Part shown: positions 51,391 through 61,683 of the stretch, one piece after another | Position numbering within the stretch: the first letter of the stretch is position 1 | How the letters are laid out: each line of letters opens with the position of its first letter | Source: Trichomonas vaginalis G3 | Taxonomy: Eukaryota > Parabasalia > Trichomonadida > Trichomonadidae | DNA length: 64,000 nt | Direction: 5' to 3' | NCBI RefSeq assembly: GCF_026262505.1 | Contig: NC_067207.1 | Span: 32,022,082 to 32,086,081 of the forward strand | Program-made: the position numbers and the translations under genes | Notes under the pieces: generated by a model | What the model was told of the DNA's origin: nothing | What the model saw: the letters and a program-made list of their open reading frames with translations, nothing else | Databases searched by the model: none

Positions 51391-52442
51391 AACTATTTAC
51401 AAGCGTTTTACATGGTATATGTTGCGATGGTTCATGACTTTAAACAGTTTTGTAGCTTCTATTTCTTCACGAAGAATATCAAAAATTTTAACTATGCCGA
51501 ATTTTCTTTATACTTCTTCTTGACATCAGATAATAGGAAATCGTCAGCTGTTGGATAGTTTTTTGTTTCAGAAATTCTAACATGTCCATTTATCTTCTGC
51601 TGGTTTCTCTACTTCTTTCTTTAAGTCAGCATAGTCGTTTCGCATACGTTCTATCTCTTTGACGGAGTAGTTATATTTCCTTATTGCTGCTTTACATTTT
51701 GAACATTGCGGATTCATTTTTGCGTTATACATTGAAATTTGACCTGCTAGAACAACTAAGGCGTCAATGGTTTTCTTTAACTCAAAAGTTGTTTGGTTTT
51801 ATTTGTCCATTCCATATTTTACATCTTTTATCTTTATCTCTTATCTGCCATACACATTCAGCAACTAATGAAACAAAGTTGTCGTATGTCTTAAACTCCC
51901 CAGATTTATATATGTCAGAGATGTTCTTATATACCATGTCGCAATCTTTGTCCATAACTTTATGGTTGCAATGATATCCTAGAAACTCATAGTTTACTTT
52001 ACGTATGAACTTCTTTATTTCTACTGAGTCAGTTGGTTTCACTTCTATTTCATCGAATTCATGAATAGTGAGCTTTTGTTGTTGGATTTCAGGCAATTTG
52101 GGTAAATGGTCAATAATGTCCTGCATGTCATAAAGATTACTGTTCATTTGTTTCATCTTTCGCACTACAGTCTAAATTACTTGTTAAAAGTTCTTGCTTA
52201 ATTCTTTGTATTTCTGTCTCAAGAGTATATGAAGAAGGAATGAAGCTTTTCATCTCTACTAACATAGATGTTGGATTCATAACTAAAGAGTTTGGTGAAG
52301 TTGTTGTTTGAAGTGTTGTAGAACCTATTGTTGAAATCATATCTTTACATACAAGATAAAAATTTTTCTTAGAAAAAAATTAGCGTTATTTTTCTTTCAT
52401 AAGGAAATGTCAAAAATTCATGATTTTCGAGAGTTTTAGACC
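51391..52442 (-). CDS. Region between inverted motifs, unassigned minus-strand genes
   Basis: Coding character on the minus strand: 51782-52165 (127 codons, VKPTDSVEIKKFIRKVNYEFLGYH, CDMVYKNISDIYKSGEF) and 52137-52340 (67 codons from an ATG, MISTIGSTTLQTTTSPNS, Ser/Thr-rich). No family known to me. The stretch 51391-51781 has short coding-like pieces as well. The genes look broken. Confidence 0.4.
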
Positions 52443-52489
52443 ATGTTAGAAAAGTGGTTAGAAAACGTGTTAGATCTAACATGCTAACG
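52443..52489 (-). repeat. Structured inverted motif, copy 2 (element B)
   Basis: Reverse of the motif at 51343-51390 with one or two differences (CCATGTTAGAAAAGTGGTTAG ... TTAGATCTAACATGCTAACG). Confidence 0.8.
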
Positions 52490-52614
52490 TAAATATTAAC
52501 ATAAACATTATTTCTGCAGTTCATCCATTACTTCATTACCTAATTAATTACAGACATAAAATATATTTAGTTCATTCGGTAAGCCTTGACCCAAAGGTCT
52601 GGGCTCAAGCACAT

Positions 52615-53661
52615 TCAATGAATGCGGTACCATGCAAATACAGTCACAAATGGTGGCATATAATCTTTACCCAAGCCTGTTGGATTTGTTGTGAAAGTGT
52701 GTGAATGATTTCCCCCCGGTTCAGTTTGTCGAAAAGTCTTTTTTGCTGAATGGTTATAATCTGGAGATAAAACATCATAACCAGCTTTATAGTCTGAGTT
52801 GTATAATGGGTGGTCTCTTAATGAGTGGATATGGTCGCCAGAAAAGTTTGTAGTTCCTGTATGAGTGTGCGGTGGAAGGTTTGCTTCTTTAATTTTCTTC
52901 GAACCTCCTGTTTGCTTTGAATATCTAGCACAGTATAAGAATTTATCTACAATCTGCTTCCACGTACCAAAACCTAAAACTTCTGAAGGATTTGTTGAGT
53001 TCATTGACGTATAAATAGAACCAACAGGATATAATGTTTGAAGTATTTCATTTTTCATGCTTGTAATCACATCATTTACTTCCGACTTCTTTGCATAATT
53101 TTCATCAACATATGTTTTATCTGCTTTAAGGTCTAAACATCCCAAAACCCATTCTGTATCAGCTTTAACTTTAAAAGTCTCAAATGTCCATTCATGATAC
53201 CATTCAACCTTTTCTTTAATTTCATTATCTTTTTCATCAACATAAACCAAATTTGCCTTCTTCATTAATTCACTATCCACATATTCCTTATCCACCTTCT
53301 TCATTATGTCATTTAGGAAACCTTCTATGAATTCCTCATTTAAATTAAATCTTCCAATCTTCAAAACTTTAGGAAATGCATTTAATGCGTAATATCTCTG
53401 TTCTTCTGGTGGAATTGATGTTATATCATCCGTTATACCTTTAATTTTAGAATTCATAAATAAAATTTCTTTTATATTTGATATCACCGCACCACCTTTG
53501 CAAACGAATTCGAAATGTTCATTTTTCAATACTATCTCCAAATCTCCATATTTCAACCTTTGCGTTTGTTCTGCCGTCTTTGAATTATATGCATATATGG
53601 CGTATGTAATGGTCTGAAGGACCTGGGTGCTTTGCGCCTTAAGTTGCTGTTGTTTAATCAT
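52615..53661 (-). CDS. Phage-like trimeric fibre with gp10-type tip, whole
   Basis: A 348-residue fibre, uninterrupted. Residues 1-115 form an attachment head; 115-205 a stalk with repeats of the KKADKTYVDENYAK type; and 205-348 the tip: YPVGSIYTSMNSTNPSEVLG, FGTWKQIVDKFLYC, TGGSKKI, NLPPHTHTGTT, GDHIHSL, GGNHSHTF, and the ending YMPPFVTVFAWYRIH. The order (VGSIY, GTW, TGG, LPxHxH, PPYxxVYAW) is that of phage tail collar and gp10/gp12-like receptor-binding tips, where the histidine pairs hold metal in the trimer. A fibre on a Maverick virion would be used for attachment. Leader TTTATTTTTAAATCGTAATAAATG. Confidence 0.82.
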   Translation of the reverse strand: MIKQQQLKAQSTQVLQTITYAIYAYNSKTAEQTQRLKYGDLEIVLKNEHFEFVCKGGAVISNIKEILFMNSKIKGITDDITSIPPEEQRYYALNAFPKVLKIGRFNLNEEFIEGFLNDIMKKVDKEYVDSELMKKANLVYVDEKDNEIKEKVEWYHEWTFETFKVKADTEWVLGCLDLKADKTYVDENYAKKSEVNDVITSMKNEILQTLYPVGSIYTSMNSTNPSEVLGFGTWKQIVDKFLYCARYSKQTGGSKKIKEANLPPHTHTGTTNFSGDHIHSLRDHPLYNSDYKAGYDVLSPDYNHSAKKTFRQTEPGGNHSHTFTTNPTGLGKDYMPPFVTVFAWYRIH

Positions 53662-53685
53662 TTATTACGATTTAAAAATAAATAT

Positions 53686-54251
53686 TTAATCCGTTATCTC
53701 ATCAGCTATTTTCTCTATTTGAAATTGCCATAATATTTCATTCATAAATTCTAAATCACAATCAAATAGGTCAGTTATTCTAAATTTAATATTTGATAAA
53801 TCTTTTGAATGAAGAATAAATGAATTCCCGGATAATTGAAATGGATATGATAAAGAAAATGTGTTTAAGTTGATGGATAAAATGTTTTGTATTGATGGGT
53901 AAGAGTTAGGGTCTAATGTTTGATGTGAAAATCTCATTGGGGTATTAACTTTATCACATTTGATTAAAATGAAATTGGAACCAGTGTCAGAATACAAAAC
54001 ATCCCCAACATCTTTTTCAAAATTTAATATCCTCAACAATGAACGAAGATGAGGAGTACAAAATTTAATTTCAGCGGGAATTTAATAAGGTTATTTATTT
54101 CATCAAGTTCAAAAAGTTTATCAGGTTTTGATTTAAAATTTTCTTCATACCATACGATAAATGATTCATTTAAATAACTTAAAATCATGTTAATATCCCA
54201 TTTCGCTATCACATTATTTATATACATATCATACGTTTTTTTCAAGGTCAT
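53686..54251 (-). CDS. Putative minor virion protein (broken)
   Basis: Minus-strand gene region just upstream of the fibre. From an ATG at 54251 (MTLKKTYDMYINNVIAK) and with beta-rich sequence later (NFILIKCDKVNTPMRF, NTFSLSYPFQLSGNSFILHS). No family by motif. It resembles in place and texture the 282-residue protein next to the element A fibre. It looks broken (about one break). Confidence 0.4.
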
Positions 54252-54437
54252 CTTTAATAAATGATATATAATCTGAAGGGTCTAAAAGAATGGGATTAAA
54301 TTTACCACTCACAGAAACGAGAGTAACATTATAAATTCCACTAACTGTTAAATTTAATTCACAGTTATTATTTGAAATAATATTGATAATTGACATTTTT
54401 ATTACGATTAAAAATATGGTAAAGCGTTATTTTTCCA

Positions 54438-54893
54438 GTGATAAATAAAACTAAAATAAGATTACCTCAAGAATTCATAAATTCAACGAATAAGAAATTC
54501 ATTCATGTTATAAATTTTAGTGTTTTCAGAAAATATGAGTCAGTGTCATATTCATCAACAGGTTATATTTCACTTCATTCAAATTTAGTTCAATCAAACC
54601 CATATAATGACCATTTCATAAGATTTTCAGATGGTATTAAAAATGTAATTGATATATTAAAATATGAACAGATTGACAATATCGAATTTTTGGAATTTTG
54701 GTTTAAATATCCAATGGAAAAAAGATTGAAGTTAAAGATAAAGCTGATACTATAACAAAAACAATTACAATGACCGATCCGGATAGTGGGGAACAAAAAG
54801 AAATAAAACAAACGATAGAAACTGGTGAAAGGTCAATTATTATTGATTATGATTCAAAGGATTATTATTCGATAATGTTAATGCTTGAATATT
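54438..54893 (+). CDS. Unassigned coding stretch, possible virion protein
   Basis: Plus-strand coding character beginning INKTKIRLPQEFINSTNKK, with FIHVINFSVFRKYESVSYSS and, near the end, SIIIDYDSKDYYSIMLMLEY. No family known. It looks broken (about one break). The nested mariner begins 67 bases downstream. Confidence 0.4.
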
Positions 54894-54960
54894 AAATAGC
54901 CTTAACAAAGAATTTTTCAAATGATATTTTATATTCATCAACTATTTTATTATAAATATA

Positions 54961-56256
54961 GGGTGTCCAAAGGTGTGTTTAGCACAAACCTGAATACTGC
55001 GAATAGAAATAAACAAGTTACATATATATAAAGTTTATTTAAATATAATCACCATTGGATTCAATCACGCGTTCGCAGCGATCGATCCAGGCTTGAAAGA
55101 CACGCTTTAAATCATCATGAGAAAATTGCTCAAATTGCTCTCTTACAAAATTTTCAAGATCATCTGGACTCGCGAATTCGCGTCCTTCAGCTCTCTTTTT
55201 TAGCGTGCCGAATAAATAAAAGTCAGAGGGTGCAATATCAGGTGAATAAATTGGGTTTGGAACAACTTTGACATTGTTTTCCACCAAGTAATTCATTACC
55301 TTATGATTTTGTGAACTCTTGAATTATCAAAATGAATTGCAAACTTTTGTTTTTGTTGTTTGGATTTCTCAAACTCATCAGAATTGATAATTTGAGTAAG
55401 AACATTGTCAATTAGATACTGAGCATTCATCGTATTAGGTTTTGAAGAATATCAATTGCGATGATGCCATTCACGCCCCAAAAAACCGACAACATCATCA
55501 TTGGTGTGTCAATTTTTTTCTTCGGGAATTTTGCGGATTTTCATCCTTCGGGATCCACATGATTTTGGCTTCTGTTTGCATATTGAAACCAAGACTCGTC
55601 CCCTGTTACTAAAAAGCGAAACTTCTTGGATTGATACGCACCCAATATAGAGAGGAGCTCTTTCGAAGATTGGACTCTAGATTTTTTTTGAACTGAATTA
55701 AGGTTGTGCGGAACCCAACGTGTATACGCTAGTTTGTAGTTCAAATAATTGTGCAGATAATAACTGACTGTTGTACGTGGTATCTTTGTCATCTCCTCTA
55801 TCCTTCTGAGTGATGCTCTTGGGTCTTCATCTAGCGCTTGAAGAATTGCTTTGATTTTCTTTGATCCGGCGATTTTGTCAATTTTTATGATGGGCGCCTT
55901 TTTGTTCATGAAGTGATACATCCTAACATGATACGTTACAGTGGAATAGCTAGGAGCATCCATACCGAAGCATTTTACCAATGTCTCGTAGATTTTTTTT
56001 ACAGTCTTTGCATTTTTTTGCAAGAGCGAGGATGTTTTCTTTATGATTCATTAAAAAAATGAAAAAAATCCCGCCAAAATTTCCCGCGAAACCGCCTCTT
56101 GTCTCAAAATTCATTTTATATCCCGGCATGGCGCCAAAATACAACATACTCATCATATACATATATTCATATTTTTTATTATATATTTATAATCAGCATA
56201 TATCTCCTTTAATAGTCTCATATAGAGCGCTGTGCTAAACGCACCTTTGGACACCC
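54961..56256 (-). mobile_element. Tvmar1-type mariner nested in element B
   Basis: Inverted ends GGGTGTCCAAAGGTGTGTTTAG+CAC (left) and the reverse of GGGTGTCCAAAGGTGCGTTTAG+CAC (right), with TA duplicated at both sides (54959-54960, 56257-56258). Length 1296 bp. It encodes one transposase on the minus strand (55039-56051). The only known mariner of T. vaginalis, Tvmar1, has this size and end sequence as I recall it. It interrupts a minus-strand element gene near 56258. Confidence 0.9.
55039..56051 (-). pseudogene. Mariner transposase, decayed
   Basis: About 337 codons from MNHKENILALAKKC (56051) to NGDYI (55039), the normal length of a mariner transposase. The paired helix-turn-helix region includes DPRASLRRIEEMTKIPRTTV. 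Catalytic acids of the D,D34D triad are visible: VTGDESWFQY (first), IHFDNSRVH (second, near 55330) and PDIAPSDFYLFG (third). The reading frame changes near 55990 and again between about 55545 and 55300, and there is a stop after HVDPEG, so it cannot be active. The first third of the frame 55541-56023 is undamaged. Confidence 0.88.
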
Positions 56257-56257
56257 T

Positions 56258-56535
56258 ATATCATTATATGTTAAATGAAGTTCAGTTGTTGTTCCGTTCT
56301 TTGATATCTTAATTGTGCTAATATCCTTTATAGGATTTATTTTTGCAACTGTTCCGCAGCATGAAACCTCATCATCTATGAAAAATTGAATCTTAACGTC
56401 TGAATCTTGAACATCACAAAGAATGGCGATAATGTGAATTAATGATTCATAAGGTAAAATAATTAAACCGGATTGATCAATTAAATTTATTATTGAATCA
56501 TAATTATTAATTATTATATCACGGTAAATTTTCAT
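56258..56535 (-). CDS. Element B protein cut by the mariner
   Basis: About 92 residues from MKIYRDIIINNYDSIINLID to the mariner edge. Beta-rich (IQFFIDDEVSCCGTVAKI, TIKISKNGTTTELHL). The family is unknown; probably a small virion or scaffold protein of the element. Confidence 0.45.
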
Positions 56536-56892
56536 TAATTCAGAATTAATGTCTATTTTATATGGGTTCTCGATGTTTGATGAAAGAGGTGGGGGTATGT
56601 TGGATAAGTGGGAATTTCAACAGGTTCTTTACCGGGTTCAGATAAAATGATTGGGTCTCCATTCTCATGGTTTTCTTCATTCTCCTGTTTCGGTAAGTCA
56701 CGAGTTAATAAATTTGGTTGAGTTGCTGACCTTGTTAATTCGGGGCTAACATTAACTTTAACATTTTGAATAATTCGTGATTTATCATCATTTACGTTAT
56801 AACCAACCGTAATCTCTGCTTTGCGTTAGTGTTCTTTTGACTAGTGAAACGTCTTCTCATTTATATTCGAATAAAAAAATATATTTAAACTT
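56536..56892. other. Element B stretch without a clear gene
   Basis: Minus-strand coding character in short pieces (for example a frame with NEENHENGDPIILSEPGKEP), no open frame of useful length. Probably a decayed gene of the element. Confidence 0.4.
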
Positions 56893-57792
56893 TTATTTTG
56901 CTGGAACTTTTGAATCTATTATTCCCTGTATTTGTTCATGAAGTTGATTTTTAGCTGTTTCATCGAAATTAATAGACTTAATATATTCATTAATTGCATT
57001 CTTATAATCATCTGATTTCTCAAATTTTCTTTTATCTGATTCCTTAACTAAATCATAAGTTAAACCCCGTTGCTGATATAATGGTTTCTTAATTAAATCT
57101 TTGAATGCTTGAGATAAAGCACCTGATGCAATTCTTGCTACTATAATTGGTTGGAATTGCTGTTTAAGTTCATCTTTAACATTTGCGAAAACTGGATCGA
57201 ATAAAGCAACTTTAAAGAATTTCTTAGCTGAAATTTCAGGTCTAATATTTGCATATTGACCATCAAACTGGTTAGAATATCGTGGTAATCCATCCGGTCC
57301 CTCTTCAATAGCATTTAATTCTTCATTGAAATAAGAATATGGATTATGACGGTATGAATTAATTGGACCATTTTCACCTTCTCCAATGTATTGTTTAACA
57401 GCTTTTCCATTTTCATCAAATTGCATAGGATAACGTTCATTATATGCTTTACGTTTAGGATAATCAGATATAGTTAATTTATAACCATTTATGACTTTAA
57501 TATTACCTTGACCATCAGTAACGAAAACTTCATTTATACCATCAGGTTTTCCATTTGGACCCGTAATGTCTGCTTCGTGTGCTTCCCAATTTGGACCATG
57601 ACGTTTGGCATATGCTTGAGCTTCTGGTAATGTTAAAACATTTCTCATTTGTTTAACATCTTTTTGAAGACCAGCAACAATATGAACTAATTCTTTCATT
57701 CCATCGGGAACTTTCATAGTTCTATTATATGCACCCTTTTTGTTTGTCCCTTGTTTTAATGGAACCTGTAGAAGATTTGCTATTTCTGTCAT
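56893..57792 (-). CDS. Conserved-looking Maverick protein, 299 aa
   Basis: A whole frame of 299 residues. N-terminal 60 helical ([22 protein letters not shown]), a middle that is Gly/Asn/Pro-rich with many turns ([39 protein letters not shown]), and a helical C-terminal third ([36 protein letters not shown]). I do not recognise the family. Lying between virion genes and of good length, it may be a scaffold, terminal or structural protein. Leader TTTTTATTTTTTATTTATAATT. Confidence 0.55.
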   Translation of the reverse strand: MTEIANLLQVPLKQGTNKKGAYNRTMKVPDGMKELVHIVAGLQKDVKQMRNVLTLPEAQAYAKRHGPNWEAHEADITGPNGKPDGINEVFVTDGQGNIKVINGYKLTISDYPKRKAYNERYPMQFDENGKAVKQYIGEGENGPINSYRHNPYSYFNEELNAIEEGPDGLPRYSNQFDGQYANIRPEISAKKFFKVALFDPVFANVKDELKQQFQPIIVARIASGALSQAFKDLIKKPLYQQRGLTYDLVKESDKRKFEKSDDYKNAINEYIKSINFDETAKNQLHEQIQGIIDSKVPAK

Positions 57793-57832
57793 GTTTAATT
57801 ATAAATAAAAAATAAAAATTAATTATAAAAAG

Positions 57833-58662
57833 TTAATCAAATTTAACACTTCCTTTATTTAAATCAACTATTATTTTTCCATGTTCACCTAATTGCTGAT
57901 ATTGTGTGTAAAGTTCATTAATGCTCATTGGTAAATTCACTTGATAAAGCATAACGTTCAACTGTTGACGACTAAACCCACTGAAAATGAAAAGTGTTGA
58001 TAGATTTGATTTAATGTTTGTGCTTAATGCTTTGAAATATTGAACAGCCATAAAGAATGAACACTGAATGTGTCGACATTGAGTTAATAACTGATTAAAA
58101 TATGATTTCTCATTTGTTATTAGTTTTTGATTTCACTGCATCATCTAGAAAAATGAGTGAATGCAAAAATTCTCTATCAAAATTTGAAATAGAAAGTGTT
58201 TCAAATAATTCATCCCGTTGTTTATCAATAATTTTATCCTCTAATCCTTGCTTCTTGATTGTATTATATAATTCTTTATACATTAAAAAAGTTTTTTAAA
58301 TAATCTTCTGCTTCTTCTTGTGATAAATAAATAATTGGAATTTTGATTAAATGCTTTAAAGATTCAAATGTATCATCTGAAGGTGAACCTGAATGGTTGA
58401 TATAAATTAACACATGTGAATGGGGGGAAGTGTTAGCAATAATGATAATTTGTTTTAATATCGTTAATGTTTTACCTTTATTCTGTTTACCAATTGCTGC
58501 AGTGATTGAATTTAAGTAACATTCAGAATATGGAATTTTCATTAATTTTTCCTTAGATAGAGCATTTCTATTATCACTCAATGCTTCATTAATCATATCA
58601 TCTACGTATGTATTATATACTCCCGCTAATTCTTCATAAGGGGTGGATGAATTTAAATCCAT
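57833..58662 (-). CDS. Genome-packaging ATPase, A32/FtsK-HerA type (broken)
   Basis: Gene region of the packaging motor. From MDLNSSTPYEELAGVYNTYV, the Walker A loop is ITAAIGKQNKGKTLT, then VLIYINHSG; further along HSLIFLDDAVKSK is Walker B (hhhhDD), followed by a QCRHIQCSFFMAVQYFKAL arm and SRQQLNVMLYQVNLP sensor stretch. Polintons use this ATPase to fill the capsid. It lies next to the major capsid gene as in other Polintons. The gene looks broken (about two breaks). Confidence 0.8.
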
Positions 58663-58703
58663 TTAATCAAAAATAAATTTATAATTTTAAACATTTCTAT
58701 TCA

Positions 58704-60329
58704 TCAATATTTCATCAATGAACTTCTATACTGTGGTGGTGTACCTGTTGGATGATATTTCAAACCTTCGCCCGGTGTCCATGTCCAATATGTAGTCCTA
58801 GTAAACCAAACCTGAGGAGGATTTGTCACCTTTGAACAGTAAGTGTCATTTACACCCTGAATGATTGGATAAGCTTTCACTTGTACTGTAACTTGTGAGT
58901 TGAAAGTTTCTAATCCATCAAAGAATATACCCGCTCCATCACGTTGAACTGGAATAGTGCATAAGAATGAAGTTTGGTCTTTCCATGTTCTAGTTAATGG
59001 CGTGCCATCATCATCATCATTCAGTGGTCTAGTTAATGAGTCCTCGTATTCTTCCGTGCATTCATTCACTCCATCTAAATCAGAAGCTTGAAGCATACGT
59101 GTAAAGAATATGTCACCCACTGTGGTCATCGCTTGATCGGGGAAGTTTCTGGAATCTATAGTGACCTGAAGACCTCGAAGCATTGGATTTTCTAAAACCG
59201 TTCTTTGCATTGCATTCTTCGGAAATGTTAACACAACATCTGTAACATTATGAAGAGCGTATGATAAATCTGAGCTAATACCTTCAGGAGTGATGCAACC
59301 TCCATTTAGTGAACGAACGTCAATATGTTGAGCTGGAATCATTAATGGATCTTCCTTACTGAATAAACGTGGTATTGCTTTAACTGATTCTTCAATTAAA
59401 CCGTATCCTGGTGTAATGCATTTATCCTCTAAAACTTCCATCTTTGTGCATGAAATAATAACGTCATCAACTGTTGCGTCAGCAGATGTATCGGCTAAGC
59501 TTGTAATTAATTTGGCAGGAAGTCCGATTTGTTGGAATTTGCGATCATATTTATAAACATGATTCATAATCTTTTCATAATTTTCATCAGTTATCTTTTC
59601 ATAAACGTAATTTTGTAAATCAGCAACTCTTAACGGGTCAACCTGACAAAATACTAAAGTATCCCTGAAAACATAATATTTAAGAATGATATCACCAAAT
59701 GATTTAGGATAATCATCGAACGCCTGAAATGCTAACAAATCATTTACCGGAATAATCATATCAAAAGTGACATCAACTTCTTCATTTGCTTTCTTGAAAA
59801 CTTCTGAAGGGTCAATATATTTACCACATACTGAGTTATCATATTTTTGAACATTATTATATAACGAATGAACAAACTTTTTAACTTTCCTTTCTGATTT
59901 TGGTTTATATGTTGCAAATGCGAAAGATTCACGGGCACAATCCATCTGAAGATAACCGGCATCACCTCTTTCGGTTTCTACTTCTAATTGTTTAAAGCTT
60001 TGATTTGATGATTTGTAACCAACGAATAAACGCATGCATTTAAAAGCGGCATCACATGTGAAAGCTTTATTTGAAACTAGAGTTGCTTTAACTCTGCGTT
60101 TAATATATGTGTCACCTAATTGGTTCACATCATGAGCAGGGTTTGTAATTCTTAAATGAGTTTGTTTATCATCAAAATATGGAGCATCAGAGTCATAGCA
60201 TGAACTTTCAAGTTCTCTATAATATCTTCTACCATCATTCTTTGCGAATATTTCATTTATCTTTTCGAATGAATGAAATACATTTCCATTAATCGGTTTA
60301 GTGTTTGGCACCAAATAGTTAGTCGTCAT
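58704..60329 (-). CDS. Major capsid protein, double jelly roll
   Basis: A 541-residue protein, uninterrupted, at the place and of the size of Polinton major capsid proteins. It is beta-rich, with the typical segments VVLTFPKNAMQRTVLENPML and LQVTIDSRNFPDQAMTTVGD, and a C-terminal jelly-roll end (SQVTVQVKAYPIIQGVNDTY). Trimers of this fold make the pseudo-hexagonal capsid shell. The identification rests on size, beta content, these motifs and its neighbour, the packaging ATPase. Leader ATTTTTTATTTATTAATAAATG. Confidence 0.82.
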   Translation of the reverse strand: MTTNYLVPNTKPINGNVFHSFEKINEIFAKNDGRRYYRELESSCYDSDAPYFDDKQTHLRITNPAHDVNQLGDTYIKRRVKATLVSNKAFTCDAAFKCMRLFVGYKSSNQSFKQLEVETERGDAGYLQMDCARESFAFATYKPKSERKVKKFVHSLYNNVQKYDNSVCGKYIDPSEVFKKANEEVDVTFDMIIPVNDLLAFQAFDDYPKSFGDIILKYYVFRDTLVFCQVDPLRVADLQNYVYEKITDENYEKIMNHVYKYDRKFQQIGLPAKLITSLADTSADATVDDVIISCTKMEVLEDKCITPGYGLIEESVKAIPRLFSKEDPLMIPAQHIDVRSLNGGCITPEGISSDLSYALHNVTDVVLTFPKNAMQRTVLENPMLRGLQVTIDSRNFPDQAMTTVGDIFFTRMLQASDLDGVNECTEEYEDSLTRPLNDDDDGTPLTRTWKDQTSFLCTIPVQRDGAGIFFDGLETFNSQVTVQVKAYPIIQGVNDTYCSKVTNPPQVWFTRTTYWTWTPGEGLKYHPTGTPPQYRSSLMKY

Positions 60330-60397
60330 TTATTAATAAATAAAAAATCAAAATTAAAAGATGAAATGAATTTTTAATTTTAATGAAATAATCAACT

Positions 60398-60613
60398 ATG
60401 GCTGCAGGTATATTTAAGAAACTGTGGGATAAAGTAAAAAGAGGAGCGCATAAAGTTTGGGAAACAATGAAGAAAGGAGCAAATTGGATATTTAAGAATA
60501 AAGAAGCAATTAGTGACATTGCTGAATCAATAACACCAAAAGCCGCCCCAATAAGAGAAGTATTAAATAAAGGAGAAAAAGTTTATCAAAGACTTCAACC
60601 GATACTAAGATAA
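60398..60613 (+). CDS. Small amphipathic basic protein
   Basis: 71 residues: MAAGIFKKLWDKVKRGAHKV, with a second helix (WIFKNKEAISDIAESI). Same plan as 8302-8544 and the minus-strand partner 60643-60880. Likely a virion core or membrane-active peptide. Confidence 0.5.
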   Translation: MAAGIFKKLWDKVKRGAHKVWETMKKGANWIFKNKEAISDIAESITPKAAPIREVLNKGEKVYQRLQPILR

Positions 60614-60642
60614 AAATAATTTTAAAATAATTTATTTTTCCA

Positions 60643-60880
60643 CTATCTACCTCCTATTTTATTAAGTATTCCTTCAGCAATTCCACCAACTGCGTTACCT
60701 GCTTGTGCTCCCATCGCCGGATTACCTGCTTTAGTACCTAATGCTCCACCTATGAATAGTTCCTGCCGTTTTCGCTACTGGTGCCAAAAAGTTTGCAATG
60801 GGTTTAATAATCTTTTTATGAACCCAACCCGCAGCTTTCTTAATTCCATCCCATAATTTTTTAAAGAATCCTGCCGCCAT
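60643..60880 (-). CDS. Small amphipathic Gly-rich protein (broken)
   Basis: From ATG at 60880: MAAGFFKKLWDGIKKAAGWV, close in sequence to the start of the 60398-60613 gene, then IIKPIANFLAPVAKTAGT; the C-terminal part is Gly/Ala-rich (MGAQAGNAVGGIAEGIL). Resembles adenovirus pVI-like or pX-like proteins. The two paralogues lie tail to tail. It looks broken (about one break). Confidence 0.45.
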
Positions 60881-60946
60881 TTCTGATTTAATATTAATTA
60901 AAAAATATATTTCTTCACTTATATTCTAATTTTTATTTAATGATAA

Positions 60947-61312
60947 ATGAAACCGATTTTAAAAATAAATGAAACAGAGGAAGAAATAAATGAAAGTGAA
61001 AATGTTCAACAAAAAATAAACGTTGTTAAACCAATTACTGAAATAAAAATTTTTTCATCTGTTGAAGAATTTAATGACTATTATGCTAATAATAAAAAAT
61101 TATTTGAAGAATTGACAACATGTAAATTGAATAAAATGTTTAAAGTTGATGGATTCAAAATTTCAAAAATAAAGGGGGTGGTTAGTTTGAAATCTATTCC
61201 TCAATCAAGAATCACCTCATTAATGAAAATTGATGATTTAACAAAAAGAATAGAAGAGATTGAAGAAAGAATAAATCAAATAATTGATATCATAAATTCA
61301 AATAATCATTAG
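60947..61312 (+). CDS. Hypothetical coiled-coil Maverick protein
   Basis: 121 residues, MKPILKINETEEEINESENV; acidic start, a middle with VEEFNDYYANNKKLFEELT and SKIKGVVSLKSIPQSRITS, and a coiled end (LTKRIEEIEERINQIIDI). No family. Leader TTTTTATTTAATGATAAATG. Convergent with the copy of the terminal-repeat gene. Confidence 0.5.
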   Translation: MKPILKINETEEEINESENVQQKINVVKPITEIKIFSSVEEFNDYYANNKKLFEELTTCKLNKMFKVDGFKISKIKGVVSLKSIPQSRITSLMKIDDLTKRIEEIEERINQIIDIINSNNH

Positions 61313-61349
61313 TTTCTTAAAGTTCTATGTTGAACTCATCAAATTCTTT

Positions 61350-61532
61350 TTAAAGTTTATGACTCCATTGATTCCATGAAATTAAATATTCTTTATCATT
61401 ATATTTATACCTCATTAGCTTATTTTGGCTTTCATATTCATTTAATAATTCACAATCTTCATTTTTAAATTGAAGTTTAACCCATTCAGGATTTAAACAA
61501 TGTTTAATTAATCGCGGAATATCTGACATCAT
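61350..61532 (-). pseudogene. Terminal-repeat copy of the repeat-domain gene (first module)
   Basis: 60 codons identical to the first module of the 40388 gene, present because the start of that gene lies in the terminal inverted repeat. It stops soon after leaving the repeat. Confidence 0.8.
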
Positions 61533-61683
61533 CTATATATAGCTTCTTTTATAAAAGATAAAAAATAAATTATTTTAAAATTAATGTTAATTTTTTAATG
61601 GTTTATAAATAAATATATTTTAATGCATCGTCTATATATAGATGTAACAAAAAAAGTCACACAACCCTTCATATCCTACTACT
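61357..61683 (-). repeat. Right terminal inverted repeat of element B
   Basis: Reverse of 40237-40563; ends ...CCTTCATATCCTACTACT. Confidence 0.93.

Larger units (their letters stand above)
40237..61683. mobile_element. Complete Maverick/Polinton element B (21447 bp)
   Basis: Bounded by 327-bp terminal inverted repeats and a perfect 6-bp target duplication. Gene content: PolB, integrase, primase and SF3 helicase, KilA-N, fibre, packaging ATPase, double-jelly-roll major capsid protein, and small virion-type proteins. Arms differ at about one position in 327, so the insertion is young, yet several genes look broken (six or more breaks). A mariner of 1296 bp is nested in it. Most genes are preceded by an AT-rich leader of the form TTTATTTTT...ATAAATG, not by the host Inr. 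Confidence 0.94.
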
